A DNA stretch of 64,000 bases, taken from Alentia gelatinosa (Eukaryota > Annelida > Polychaeta > Phyllodocida > Polynoidae). The DNA is taken from assembly GCA_950022655.1 (NCBI GenBank), contig OX465582.1, positions 89,371,801 to 89,435,800 on the forward strand. Reading direction: 5' to 3'. Below the pieces are notes generated by a model. That model saw only the letters and a program-made list of their open reading frames with translations, did no database searches and was not told the origin of the DNA. The position numbers were made by a program, and so were the translations under genes. Positions 1-10,655 of the stretch are shown here, one piece after another; position 1 is the first letter of the stretch, and each line of letters opens with the position of its first letter.

Positions 1-526
1 GAACATAATCACAATGAAGGCGTCTAAAGCATCATCTTAGCCTGGTATGAACGTCCATAGGCTTAACATTAGGAACTCTTACTTAACTGGTTTGCCAGTA
101 CTGTAACTCATACTCACTGGGCGATATATATCAAGGTCATATACTCGGTCAAAATATCGATGAAAAAGTTAGAAATATCGAGGTGGGTAATATATACGGA
201 ATTTATGGAATTCAGTCACACTCACTGTGTCTTTTTATTATCATATATACCTATATTTGGTTAAAACGCCGTTGTTTACCTTTGCTAAAACCTTTGCTAA
301 AACCTCATTATTTTGTTTAGGTATTGATTTCTAATGAAAAAATATATTTCTTTTGAATTTACAGGTGAGATTTTTGACGTTGAGTGAACCATAATCAGAT
401 CAAGGATAAAGGTAGGAAATCATACATAAATAGTCATAAAACAGTGTACGGTACAGTAGGCCGTACATGGTTTGTACGATACAGGGATCAGAGTTCAGTA
501 AGTAACATTGTGCACAGGTGTATAGT
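1..526. other. Intergenic repeat-rich stretch with a foldback outer box
   Basis: I see no gene here. Positions 37-83 carry the recurrent box CATAGGCTTAACATTAGG followed by AACTCTT, and this block returns in diverged form at 908-953. The words around 100-130 (ACTGTAACTCATACTCA) return at 1226-1245. This stretch therefore looks like the outer part of a foldback element duplicated or nested with the copies near 900 and 1230. The remainder is AT-rich and unrecognised. Confidence 0.4.
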
Positions 527-850
527 AATTATATAGAACGTCCTGACCATGCTGTACAAGTCAGAGAATGAGATGGTAATTTACGGTTTGTACGGACCGA
601 GGCGTTTACGCCGAGTTCGAGTTCTACGACTTGAACAAGCATGATTGGACTTTATATATTTACTATATACCCGAAATTTAAAAAAATTTCACTTGGTTCA
701 ACAACCAATATTTTAATAAACGTGTTGGGAAGGTAGTATATATTTTCCTGTACAGACCAGTAGTCTACAGGTTTTATACGTTATATGGCGTAACAGAGCG
801 TATTTACAGTATACGGCATGGGTATATAGTAAATGTTGATACAGGTGATA
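527..850. repeat. Foldback element, family H2 (first copy)
   Basis: Arms 545-562 and 628-648 pair (GACCATGCTGTACAAGTC against an imperfect complement) around an apex GAGGCGTTTACGCCGAG at 599-615. The downstream part to about 850 (ATATACCCGAAATT, a second small hairpin near 750-775, then TTATATGGCG and TACGGCATGG) matches 63580-63780 in the same order. This makes 527-850 and 63440-63780 two copies of one element at opposite ends of the window. There is no coding capacity. Confidence 0.7.
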
Positions 851-1300
851 GAACCTGTTGGTGGTTTCATAATGAGCCTCTCCCGAAGGATGAGGTGCAA
901 CTCACTTTTATCTTGGCTTGGTATAAACGTTCTCAGGCTTTACATTAGGAACTCTTTTTTGTTGTTGTAAAAGGTTGTTTATTGACGGAGCCAGTTCATA
1001 TACATAATATATGATTTTCAGCCGATCCCGTCAAGGGGGCGAACAGGTACAGATAACACTACAAACGTCAATACATCAATATAAGCTAGATATCATCTAA
1101 GTGTAAGCAGTCCAACATTGTTAGTGCATATTTCATCAATATGGAATGAAAAAGAAACAAAAATTGCATGACATGTCCTCTGGTCAAATTCGAGGAGCAC
1201 TGATCCAGCGTACTCAACAGGCTTGCGAATACTGTAACTCATACTCAATGGGTGATAAACAGATAGATATTTCTAGACTAAAATAAAATCAGAAACATAT
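851..1300. other. Unassigned repeat-derived spacer
   Basis: No gene is seen. It holds a diverged copy of the block at 37-83 (908-953) and of the ACTGTAACTCATACTCA block (about 1226-1245), consistent with duplicated outer arms of foldback elements. The remainder is AT-rich and unrecognised. Confidence 0.35.
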
Positions 1301-1332
1301 TCGTGCTTGGCCTGAGTCCCCATTCGCCATCG

Positions 1333-1398
1333 AGTTTGGAGTGCGCAGTGATATGAACGAGGCGATAGCCGAGTGAATATTTTGAAGCACTCCAAACT
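1333..1398. repeat. Foldback hairpin H1
   Basis: Left arm AGTTTGGAGTGC (1333-1344) is exactly complementary to GCACTCCAAACT (1387-1398). The apex is GAGGCGATAGCCGAGTG (1359-1375), the motif seen at the tip of other hairpins in this window whose arms are unrelated. It is a short hairpin and non-coding. Confidence 0.7.
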
Positions 1399-1840
1399 AA
1401 TCACTATTTTCCTTTTTTTTCTTTTTGGTACAATTTCTTTATTGGTTCCATAATAGAAGACAAAGATTTCGTAAAATAATACAGTTTTCACTTGGTGAGT
1501 ATCATTAGGATACCAATAAAGGGGCAAAGCCTCAATTGTCGTAGCAATTGTTTTTCATGGCTATGCCTAGAATATATTCGTGCAATCTTTTATCTGCTTA
1601 CGATTTGCAGTTCACAAATACTGAGACATCATTATAAGGTGTGAAAGAATGCATAATATAGTGCTTACAAAACATTGTAATAACTATCCATTTCTAGACG
1701 ACATGGAGATATTAAAAATGTCCACCCAACTTCAGGGTGCTCATTACATATATGGAATTGAGTCTAGTGCAATTTGGATTTTCTTTTTAGATAAAGACTT
1801 AAATTCTTTATAAATATAGTTCCGTATTACATAGTATGCC

Positions 1841-2170
1841 TTGGGCAAATATGCATACAACGAAGGTATCCCGGTTAGCAACGCAACATTGTTAGATCTG
1901 TTGACAGTAACACCTCCAAAAGAGCGGAGAATATCATTGTTTCTAGGTATAATAAGGAATTTATTCATTACCGGACAACTGAAATGCAAGGACACACGAT
2001 GTAAATCCACAAGAAGCGTAACAAAAAGAGATATGCCAATACAAAGGCCAAATTCAGAACATTTTAAAAGATCTAGTATATATATATATATATATATAGG
2101 GGCATATATATGGAACTTATTTCCAATCAAGGCCCAACAAACCGAGTCTATGCAAGTTTTAAAGAATGCA
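1841..2170 (+). pseudogene. Decayed C-terminal fragment of a LINE (non-LTR) reverse transcriptase
   Basis: A 131-codon open frame reads, in order, LLDLLTVTPPKERR...LFLGIIRNLF, then IQRPNSEHFKRSS, then GAYIWNLFPIKA, then QVLKNAVISKI. This follows the well-known tail of jockey/CR1/RTE-like ORF2 proteins: an L.W..L..RR helix, a YKI.NGL-like stretch, an R...SF.P segment, the WN.LP signature (here WNLFP at residues 91-95) and a final FK..I helix. A TA microsatellite (about 2078-2098) has expanded in frame between the 'SF' and 'WN' blocks, inserting a run of Ile-Tyr. No polymerase core (YADD) is present and the flanks are ordinary repeats, so this is a dead fragment. The match was made by eye; the frame could be chance, though the order and spacing of motifs argue otherwise. 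Confidence 0.5.
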
Positions 2171-2655
2171 GTGATAAGTAAGATAAAGGAATTTGTCTAT
2201 AAAAGAAGGTCAAAATGTATGTCAAAGTGTAGGTAAAAGGAGCATTTGACAGTTATTGATAAGGACTAGAACAACAACACAACATGTATTACTCTGTAAG
2301 TTTCTATTGCTTGGAAGAACGACCTGTATTTGTCGAATGGCAATAAAGATTATTAAAAAAAAGAATTATGTACAAGACTTGGTTAAGCATTCCATAATAC
2401 CGAGCCTGAATAGTGTAATGATTTCATGTGCGCTCCACCGTTAGGTTTAGCTTAATCTTTGGAGATGACCATCGACAACCTTTCATTTGAGAGTGGAGAA
2501 ACCCAATGTCGGAGACTCAGGTTGCTGGAGATGGTTTTCCCTTTCACATTATGAAAGAGGTTACTGGATTTCCCGACAAAGTGACGATATTGATTCTGTC
2601 AGGGAGATTAGATTTTCATATCGGGGAATGGACCACACACAGGATAATATGGAGA

Positions 2656-2783
2656 AACCAAACAAGAGTTAGTCTTGTTGTTGTTTATCGCACTCCGGCA
2701 AGATTGCATATTACTGCGCGAGGCAAAGCTGAGAGCAATAATAAGCGAACTTGGCGGAGTGCGATGAACAATAACACGTCTAA
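2656..2783. repeat. Foldback hairpin H5 (same family as 18302-18441)
   Basis: Left arm 2656-2702 pairs with 2749-2783; both carry the word ATCGCACTCCG or its complement. The apex reads GAGGCAAAGCTGAG (2720-2733), a variant of the shared apical motif. The right side continues into a CRE-type palindrome and the phrase TATCCCACTAGAGCGAT, which appears in reverse order upstream of the hairpin at 18302. The two loci are therefore copies of a larger element in opposite orientation. Confidence 0.7.
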
Positions 2784-2801
2784 ATTAATTCTACATTAAC
2801 A

Positions 2802-2815
2802 AATGACGTCATTTG
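2802..2815. promoter_or_regulatory. CRE-like palindrome AAATGACGTCATTT inside a foldback element
   Basis: This is a perfect 14-bp palindrome around TGACGTCA, the consensus for CREB/ATF bZIP factors. The same palindrome lies at 18197-18210 in the related element, so it is a conserved part of the repeat. It may be a binding site carried by the element or merely conserved by descent; there is no evidence that it regulates a gene. Confidence 0.4.
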
Positions 2816-2981
2816 TCAAGTGTATCCCACTAGAGCGATATTTTTCATTTTTCTGAACTCCAGACCGAATACAGTGACCCAATGTTGTTTTTTTTATTAT
2901 GGGTAGGATAAAGACCATGGAGAACAGACTGTGATATGTGTAGGGGCATGAGATCCCATTGTTAAGTCTATGTAATCAGGC

Positions 2982-3284
2982 GAGGGAATAGAGGGAAACT
3001 ATGTTCCGGAGAGAGAAAGTCAAAGTTACAAGGTAAGGCTCGGAAAAAATTAGTGCCTAAGGCCTTGGTTTCCCTATTCCTATATACCTTCAAATATGGT
3101 TTGATAACGATAATTAACGTTTTTTGCCCACCCACCATCAAACCCAAAGCCAGATCCAACCTTATCGAGTAACCAAACACTCTATGCCCCCCCCCTCCCA
3201 CTGCGCTTCTCATATGAATTTTGTAAGAAACGATCTCATTTGTCTAAATGTCAACCTTGGGTAGTAAACAGCAACCTTGGGTAG
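2982..3284. repeat. Half-deleted foldback element, family H11
   Basis: GGAAACTATGTTCCGG, then AAGTCAAAGTTAC, GGTAAGGCT and GGTTTCCCTATTCCTATATACC follow the order seen in the complete hairpin at 33282-33412, but the apex and one arm are missing. The following CAACCTTGGGTAGTA repeats match the CAACCTGGGCAGTA repeats at 33475-33525. Confidence 0.55.
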
Positions 3285-3690
3285 TATACGGCATATAGCC
3301 TATGATCCATGGGGGCTGCCATGACGCCCCCCCCCCCCCCCCCGAGTAGGTGTTCTTCACCAAAGGAGGTGAAAAGAGTAGCTGTTCTTCACTAATGGAG
3401 GTGCAAAAGAAGTGAGTGATAATTGGGAAGTGTCCCAACTCTAGCCTTGCTCACAAATGTATATAAAGTGTTCCATGTGAAAAACATCATGCCTTGGATT
3501 TAATCATTATGTCATACTGCTCTGGGATGGGTGTAAAGAGTCAAGGGAACCATGGTAAACATTGAAAGGCAGTTGAATTTTGTAAGAGCAAAGAGCCAGA
3601 ATACAGGTTCTGTCCCCCCTAAAGGAACCACCGTACTGCTAGCCACCTAGTGACTGCCTTAGGAACTAACAATGGCCCTGTCCCCTATAC
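3285..3690. mobile_element. ~390-bp dispersed element (copy of 48554-48943)
   Basis: From TACGGCATATAGCCTATG through a poly-C run (3328-3343), two GTGTTCTTCAC..GGAGGTG repeats, AGTGAGTGATAAT, AAGGCAGTTGAATTT and AACAATGGCCCTGTCCCC, this matches 48554-48943 base for base over most of its length. Both copies begin and end at TATA-like sites, and each sits inside a different simple repeat. It has no coding capacity and is probably a non-autonomous transposon. The poly-C length should be treated as uncertain. Confidence 0.6.
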
Positions 3691-4027
3691 GGCAACCTTG
3701 GGTAGTATACATAAATTACTCCACCCCCCAGAACGTGGTGTAAGCATGGAGTATTTGGCCATAGGTATATAGGAATTCAATATACATTAATGAATTCCTG
3801 GGACTGATTCCAACATATCCAGTGGTGTTATGTAATTACAGACGATGATCTATAAATCATATTACACCTATGACAGGGCGAGCCCCTTTTAGCGGTCACT
3901 CATTTACCTGATAGGCTCACAGGGATCTATTCCTATTAATTTGGAGTTAATGTAAATCCTAAATTGGACTTGATGTAATTCCTAAAAGCCTCTTATGAAT
4001 ACTGTTCACTAAGCAGTGTAAGTGCTC
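3691..4027. other. Continuation of family H11 repeat and unassigned sequence
   Basis: The part to about 3790 (AATTACTCCACCCCCCAGAACG, then GGCCATAGGTATATAGGAAT) parallels 33530-33600, so it is the other end of the family H11 repeat interrupted by the 3285-3690 insertion. Beyond that I recognise nothing. Confidence 0.4.
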
Positions 4028-4028
4028 T

Positions 4029-4579
4029 TTAAAGGCATATACTACAATTCACCGTTGCGGCACCTGTTGATTTTTAAATATTGTCAATTATCATTCAGAA
4101 GTGTATTTTGTAAGATTCGTTCTGATTCTAAATGAGTAAATTTAACATTTTGTCCAGTTTATCCAATCGTGATAGGTAAAATAGGCCAATTCACATTTGC
4201 TTTATTTATATAGGAAATGTACTGAAAAATAAGGTTTTCCTCAATTCTTTCATTAACAAAGATGCTGAATATGAATTTTAAAAATTTGATGTGTAGTGCT
4301 ACATGTCCACTTTATTCTCTGAAAGTTTGAGGAAAATAACATAAGTTTTACTATGTAAAAAACAACATTTTTGAATTTCAATATATTCTTTTATAAAATT
4401 ATCGCAATATATTGATCTCGAAATTAAAAACTACATAATGACCCCCAATTTGTAAGTTAGATATGTATCCTATCTAGTTAGATATATATTCTACACGGCT
4501 TAGATATCATCATATTCAATTTCCATGAAAATAACATTAATTAATAATTCTCAAGCCAAATTGTCCAATATGCCTTTAA
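4029..4579. mobile_element. ~550-bp MITE with TTAA/AGGCATAT ends
   Basis: The ends read TTAAAGGCATAT (4029-4040) and ATATGCCTTTAA (4568-4579), an inverted repeat, with a second shared block CAATT a few bases inside. It can be parsed as a TTAA target duplication flanking AGGCATAT, which is the insertion preference of piggyBac-type transposases, but the terminal bases are not typical of piggyBac. Related copies are at 10656-11184 and 58481-58772. No ORF is present. AT-rich, with phrases such as GTTTGAGGAAAAT and TTTTACTATGTAAAAA conserved among copies. Confidence 0.6.
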
Positions 4580-5765
4580 TGAGCCGCACCAGGACCCTCC
4601 ACCGATGAGCACATTACGTCCATGGCCTGCTGTCCGCGCTGAGAGCCTGCCTCTGAGCAGCTCACCGTCATGATGCTCAAGGACATGGCGTTTTAGCACT
4701 TTACAGCCGCGGTGATGTGAGGGCCATTTCATAACAGTGAGTAATTCAATGGGACATGGACGAACTGGTGGTGCCATGATATGCCTTGAGTAAAACCTGT
4801 ACCAAAAAAAGGGAATGCAATGATTAGATCAGAATCGTTGTAGCACAGGCATGCCTCATCACTATCGGGAAAGTGACAGGCAGTAAGGCCTAGAGGCCTC
4901 TAGAGATAGATAGGTGTAGACCTTAAAGAAGATAGGGAGCAAGGACTCAAATGTACTATGTGAGTCAAGGACTTACACCGGGGGTGACACCAAGCGAGTG
5001 AAGGCAGCGATCTCTGGAATCGCCAACACAAAGTGGCACGTATGTGAGATATTATTTCATAGGAATATCTCCTGCCTATGACTTAGCATCTTGGAGGCCA
5101 TAATCAGGTGAAATATAAAATAATAGCTCACATATAGGTCATTTTGTATTGGCGATTACGGAACTCGCTGCGTTTCTCGCTTGGTGTGTCTCTGAGTTTA
5201 TTAACAAGGGTCCATCCATAAAATACGTACGCAGAATTTCTGAAATTTTGGAATCACCACCCTCTCCCACTCTTGTACACAATAGAAGACAGGGCGAGCA
5301 TACGCAAAATTTCCGAAATTCCAAAATGACCATATCGTTCCGGTTGAGTGCCCGTTCCGGTCTGTCGCACATGAGTATATGATAATAAGAAAAACGTCAT
5401 AAGTAAACCCGTAGCAATTCTTTTCTCTGCCTTTTGTCCTATGACCATGGCCCTCACCCCTGGTGTCGGGCCGTATTTTATAGGACAAAAGACCTCGAAT
5501 GGCCATCCCTATGGGCTCACTATCTAATTTTTTTCCTATGACTGAGGAACATGAATTAGCACCGAGTATTTAGGTGACAAACCTATGATTTGTAGCTCTA
5601 GACTCTACTAACAGTGCCATAGCGCCTCCTCCTACCGTTAAAGACAAATTCGGGTAGGCATCGAAGCGCCCCCCCTGGTTCTACTTAATTAACACTGGCG
5701 CTGCCATCTGTTTTCATGAGATTGTAGCAGTTGCATTTGACACCAATAGATAAGAACTTACCCTC
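4580..5765. other. Gene-free stretch with a dispersed repeat
   Basis: No gene is supported. Positions 4884-4975 (CCTAGAGGCCTCTAG ... GGTGTAGACCTTAAA ... GTCAAGGACTTA) are related to 12430-12530 and 35815-35900, so at least three copies of a short dispersed repeat exist. At 5216-5335 the words GAATTTCTGAAATTTTGGAA and AAATTTCCGAAATTCCAAAA form an imperfect repeat pair. The rest is unassigned. Confidence 0.35.
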
Positions 5766-5952
5766 TTCAGATGGCCTTCACATAGAAATTAGCATGGTGA
5801 CATAGTATTCTTTTAGCATTTTTGATTTGTACATGTCCCCAACTATCATAATCCAGAATTATTTGAAGATTGCTGATATATGAAACTTATTTTATCCTGA
5901 GTTATTTGCAAAACTGAATAGAATTTAGAAATCGCTCAACTACCAGCATTTG
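5766..5952 (-). mobile_element. Short dispersed element J (inverted copy)
   Basis: Read on the minus strand it begins AAATGCTGGTAGTTG and continues with GATTTCTAAATTCTATT, TTTTGCAAATAACTCAGG and CATATATCAGCAA, matching 30414-30700 and 32274-32520. This copy has lost or rearranged part of the interior. It has no coding potential. Confidence 0.55.
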
Positions 5953-7497
5953 TTACCTACCATATCTAAAAAACTACGATTCCTATGAGTTCCGCTTGGA
6001 GCTGCTCCCGCACATAAGGACAGAGTGAACCAGACTTACGCTTGGAGACTGAAGGGCCACGAGAGTGAGAATCTCGTGGAGGGAAAAACTAGAATCTGCT
6101 CTTCTTTTTTGTTAGTTTATAGACAGAAGTACCTTTTGTGTTATGACTTTTTTTGAGCCATGCCGAAATCAAAGTTTAGTAACGTAGTTTTTTTTATCTG
6201 TTAGTCTTTAAACTAAAAAGGCAAGTACAAGGCCTAAAACAGCTACGGGCTCACTAACTTCGTTTTCTCATACCAACACGTTACCAACACTATCAGAGCG
6301 GTTTCCATTCTGTTAAAAGTTGCTTCGTGGTTCAAACTAATGGCAGCCCTACAACGAATTGAGAACTCCGTGAAAGGTCAATCATTGATCTCATCCTTCA
6401 TCATTATTCCCAAAACGAGATTTGCCAACAAATGAGGTCCAATTTGATTTTGATTTTTAGAAAAGTCTCTCAGGGAGTCTTTTACGACGCAATTTGTCCG
6501 GACACAAACTTTTGTGAATTTCGATAATGCGCTGAGGCCTGATTGCATTTTAGATTGTGGCACAGGTGACTTTGGATGTGATCTTCACAGTTTGGCTCGC
6601 TCGTAAAAGCATCCCCCCTCCTCATCTGATAGAGAACGTAAAAACCACGTTAAGCAAACGTCCAGAGTTCGTTGCAGCGCGAAGCAGCCACCACAACCCA
6701 AACAGGATTTGCGATTATTTGGGCTTTCCCTGATATATTTTTCTGGTCCCTTGGGGCTGTTGAATAAAGTTATGTCGTTTCTGGTGCCCGACGATACAAT
6801 AATATGCCAAGAAACAAAACCAAGAGCGGTAAAACAGCTACTTGTATATAGTAAGTTTCAATGTTTGGTGTGAAAAAAAGGGAAGGTGGATGACCGTGAC
6901 ATGAATGTAAGCGCACCAGAACCCAATGCAAAAATATAATATTAACTCCAACGATAAACGACATCCTGGATGATTTTTTCCATTCAATGTTGTGATACGA
7001 AACAGAAGATTTTTTCTAAAAGAATGTATTTGTATACAACACCTGTTCAGAGCTTAAGGTTACTCATATCATGAAAACATCTTATGCTAACGACACATTA
7101 TTTTATACAACACTATGGACCCCAAAGACAATTCTGAGCCATAATTCTGATTGAAAACATAGAGAAGTGGGAATCCTCCTGGAGAATGAAATTGTCATTG
7201 ATTTGAAAATGTCTACGGATTTTTTTCTTATGCGGATTACCTCAGTATAAAATTGTATAGAAGCATTTCCTAGTTTCAAAAGAAACTTAAATTTCGAGGA
7301 AGGGGAATGGAGATCTCAAAGGGGAACGAGGCTGTGACGTATTCATCCTGTCACATGTATCCATGTGCATAAGCGTATACATGCGCATGCTTTCTGTATT
7401 CACCTCACTAAAAGAATTGATGATGTACAGGATATAGACCATGGTGAACGGACTGCAATACTCGTAGGGGCATGGAAAACGAGCTCCCAATATTAAG
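5953..7497. other. Gene-free stretch
   Basis: Only short chance frames are present. Near 7430-7497 the phrase GATATAGACCATGGTGAACGGACTGCAATACTCGTAGGGGCAT recurs in diverged form at 2905-2950, 31225-31275 and 57095-57135, so this is the tip of a further foldback-like family. Nothing else is recognised. Confidence 0.35.
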
Positions 7498-8024
7498 CAG
7501 GGTTCGTAGAGAGCCTGGAAAACATGGAAAAGCCTGGAATTATGATTTGGGTCTTCCATGCCTGGAAAAGCCTGGAATTCTGACAGAGAGCCTGGAAAAA
7601 CCTGGAAGAGCCTGGAAAATTTAGTTTTGCATAAAAGCAATTTTTTCAGTCTATGAATTTCTGAACATTACTAGCTTTTCCTTAACTACGGTACTTGACT
7701 GCCTATGAAATTTCAGTGACTTGGATTGAATAGTTCTAAAAATCCTTTATTTGACCATGTATAGTAAATTACTAGCAATATAGCATGGGATTCCACAGGT
7801 AGTAAGGACGATAAAGAAAATTTTAACTAAATTTGGGTGATGAATCAGATATTGTTTTAAGAACAGTGACCATATATGATATGCACCCTTCAGAAAACAA
7901 ACAATGACTGTTTTCATTCGCTAGCAAGATGGTATTGATTCACAGCGTTAGGTGCCTGGAAAAAAATATTAGAGCCTGGAATAGCCTGGACAAATTTTAT
8001 TGGGCTGTCTATGTACGAACCCTG
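7498..8024. mobile_element. hAT-like MITE with CAGGGTTCGTA ends (copy 1)
   Basis: The terminal inverted repeat is CAGGGTTCGTAGAGA at the left against TCTATGTACGAACCCTG at the right. The interior is rich in repeats of AGCCTGGAAAA. It matches 12910-13255 through GTTTTGCA, CAGTCTATGAATTTCTGAACATTAC and TACTTGACTGCCTATGAAATTTC. CAGGG-type ends suggest the hAT superfamily by analogy only. It is non-coding. The copy at 12910 has a visible target duplication; this one does not. Confidence 0.6.
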
Positions 8025-8235
8025 ATTGAATTTCCCGCCAACTGTGACCGGACCTTCACCAGACGACATTCAGCACATCCAGAGGGGGTCACATGACTTG
8101 AACTCCAGGAGGACGGAGTTAGAGCCCCCTGTGGCGGTTTGTGGAACTCAGTCTGCGTGGTAACGGGTAGACGTTGTTTGTCGTCGTTCAGGAAAGAACC
8201 TGAGTGGTAAAGGACTCCTCTGGTTGGTGCCTAAG

Positions 8236-8650
8236 ACACACTGTACGATTTAGTTTGTTGAGATTAAAGGCCATAACGCACTGTACGATTTAGTTCCTTA
8301 TGATTAAAGGCCATAACACACTGTACAATTTAGTTCCTTATGATTAAAGGTCATAACACACTGTACGATTTAGTTCCTTATGATTAAAGGCCATAACACA
8401 CTGTACGATTTAGTTCCTTATGATTAAAGGCCATAACACACTGTACGATTTAGTTCCTTATGATTAAAGGCCATAACACACTGTACGATTTAGTTCCTTA
8501 TGATTAAAGGCCATAACACACTGTACGATTTAGTTCCTTATGATTAAAGGCCATAACACACTGTACGATTTAGTTCCTTATGATTAAAGGTCATAACGCA
8601 CTGTACCATTTAGTTCCTCAAGATTAAAAGCAATAACACACTGTGCGATT
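8236..8650. repeat. Tandem array, 40-bp unit, ~10 copies
   Basis: The unit CACTGTACGATTTAGTTCC followed by TTATGATTAAAGGCCATAACA recurs at an exact 40-bp step (CTGTAC at 8241, 8281, 8321 and onward to 8641). The central copies are almost identical and the edge copies diverge. This is a minisatellite; there are no unique spacers, so it is not a CRISPR array. Confidence 0.9.
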
Positions 8651-8955
8651 TGGGAACATGAATGTTCCGTTATCGGCGATTAAAAAAACCAATCGTAAGC
8701 TCAGGCGAGGCCTAGAAACGGAGACGGTCAGTGTGGCACCCCCCTCTAGAAATTTGCCTAAGATTAGAAAATACCCCCCATGGCGATGTACCTTTGTCGC
8801 CGAAGAATTGCAGTTGGATGTTCTGAGATCGGGACCAATACATTAAGGAACCTGTTACTTCTCGTTTTCGGTGACAAGGAGTTTAGGAAATACCCTTCAT
8901 GGTGTGTACCGATATCGGCCCGTAATTAGCATATTTAATCGCTGGGTAAGGAGTG
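8651..8955. other. Unassigned spacer
   Basis: GTTCCGTTATCGGCGATTAAAAA and similar words suggest degraded MITE sequence of the family at 52914. There is no convincing gene; the 67-codon open frame here lacks recognisable features. Confidence 0.3.
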
Positions 8956-9140
8956 AAGCGCCAGATCCACTAAGGCGACCAAGCGAATGCGTCTGCGATC
9001 CATGCGACTGTGCAAATCCCATGCGATGATATTCAATATATTGAATATTGTCGCAAGGCATTCGCATGTCCATGCGAACGTCTGCGAACGTCTGCGAACC
9101 CAAATTCGCATGGAAAATCGCCCTAGTGGATCTAGCGCTT
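8956..9140. mobile_element. MITE family E, ~185 bp
   Basis: Ends AAGCGCCAGATCCACTAAGG and CCCTAGTGGATCTAGCGCTT are inverted repeats. The interior has runs of GCGAATGCGTCTGCGA and a central palindrome ATTCAATATATTGAAT. Copies are at 13748-13933 and 13986-14180. Open frames through it on both strands are artefacts of the near-palindromic sequence. Confidence 0.75.
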
Positions 9141-9363
9141 TATTGGTGGTGCCACACACAGATAAATGATCCCACACCGATTATTGTCCCCAAGTTAATC
9201 AGCGACACATTTGGTTGGGTAGAATATTGGAATTCTCTCGTACAGTGTGGACAGAATTCCTTAGGATTGATTTCTACCACCCCCTTTCTGGTATCATGCT
9301 TTGGTGGTCGACGTCATGCACAAATTCGCCTGCATTTTTGCATTCCCACTTGGTAGCATTCTT

Positions 9364-9808
9364 AAGCGCCAAATCCACTAAGGCGAATTTAGCGGTCGCA
9401 TACGTTCGCACGGTCGCATGAAAAATTCGCTTTAGTGGATCAGGCGTTCGCTTGGTAGTCGCCTGTCTCATGGGAATTCGCTAGCACATTGGACTGGCAT
9501 GCGACAATATTATAAATATTTAGTATTTTCGCATGCACTGCTCAAAAACCACCAGTTTATACATGTCCCGCACACAATATTTCCTTCATATTCGCTTTGC
9601 GGCAAATACAGCCACTACGCTGACGTATAGAAGAGGAAACGTGTCAATATACAGCCGATACATACGCGATTTTGAATATATGAATAAACTGGTGGTTTTC
9701 GCGCAGTGATGTGTTTGCACGGTCGCATGTATTCCCACAGTCGCATTGTCGCATGGTTTCACGAGAATTCTATGCGAATTCAGTCGCCTGAGTGGATTTG
9801 GTGCTCTA
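9364..9808. mobile_element. Composite family E MITE carrying a nested element
   Basis: It starts AAGCGCCAAATCCACTAAGG (9364) and ends GCCTGAGTGGATTTGGTGCT (about 9807). An internal end at about 9427-9448 (TTTAGTGGATCAGGCGTT) indicates two short family E units next to or inside each other. Positions 9536-9708 are a different element inserted in it. Confidence 0.5.
9536..9708. mobile_element. 173-bp MITE K with CACTGCKCRAAAACCACCAG ends
   Basis: The left end CACTGCTCAAAAACCACC plus AGTTTAT and the right end ATAAACTGGTGGTTTTCGCG plus CAGTG are inverted repeats of about 25 bp. It lies inside the family E composite. Related single ends occur at 37346 (CACTGCACGAAAACCATC) and 56443 (ACTGCGCGAAAACCAACAG), the latter in the last carbonic anhydrase intron. 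Confidence 0.65.
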
Positions 9809-10655
9809 AACTTTGTGTTTTTCGTGGCCAACTGTAGCTTCGCACACGCCCCAATATCGCTCAGTGGGAATCGGGCTTTATCCACCGGAAGTAATCGGAT
9901 CCCGGTTAGTGCTGGTTACTTCCACCTCAATATTCGATGTGTTTTTTGTCCTCTTTCTTCTTTGCTGGTTCCCAATGGAAGGATGATTTGAAGATGGATT
10001 GTTTTCGGCTTTGTGAGCTGAAGTAACAGCGGAGGCAGGAACCCACAGTGTGACACTACCTTTAAAGGGATATCTAGGCCTTTTTCCATAGGCCGGTGTC
10101 GCACCTTATCTGGTTGGTTACGCAATGCCTGCAGCCAAACATACCCCTGGCAACGCATTCTTTAGCCTTGGATCACTCAGTATATGAGCGTAATACGTTC
10201 ATAAGGCCTGTGTATATCATTTTCAGAGAAATTCCAATGATTTCATCGTATTCTATGGTATTCCAGCTCCAATTTGATGTATCATACATGTATATCACTT
10301 CAATAATACTATAGATATAGGTTAGATAACACAGGGACACCAAAACTGAATATACAGTAATACATTGGCAGGCCTGGCTATAATATGCTTATCTTTTTCC
10401 AAGATGAACCCAAGATAATTATCAACTATAAAGTTTATACATCCCAGACTTGTTGATACAATACCCTTGCTTGCTCCAATAATTTAATCTGTCAAAAAAC
10501 AACACTGCTGCAATCACACCAATCGTTCACACTTTAGGTGTGATTGCTGTGTGTCTCTATATGAATACCGCTGGAATCGCGGTGTTTGTCCGAGCGGCCG
10601 CGTTACCAGACAGTGGGCCGTTAGGCGGCGCTGAACGGCAAAACCTGTAAACCAG
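9809..10655. other. Gene-free stretch with a small hairpin
   Basis: Fragments at 9850-9900 (CAATATCGCTCAGTGGGAATCG) resemble the ends of the MITE at 20011-20352. GCAATCACACC (10510-10520) and GGTGTGATTGC (10538-10548) form an 11-bp perfect stem. No gene is supported. Confidence 0.35.

Noticed and set aside
4029..4579. piggyBac assignment of the TTAA-flanked MITE
   Set aside because: TTAA flanks fit, but the terminal bases AGG do not match usual piggyBac ends, so I give the structure without naming the superfamily.
4541..4777. 78-codon minus-strand frame with HHRGCKVLKRHVLEHHDG
   Set aside because: No match to a known His/Cys domain that I can justify, and part of it is MITE end sequence.
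8236..8650. Regular 40-bp repeat resembling a CRISPR array
   Set aside because: There are no unique spacers between repeats, no cas genes, and the genome is an animal's.
8897..9177. Overlapping frames on both strands
   Set aside because: They come from the near-palindromic family E MITE; the same frames recur at 13763-14166.
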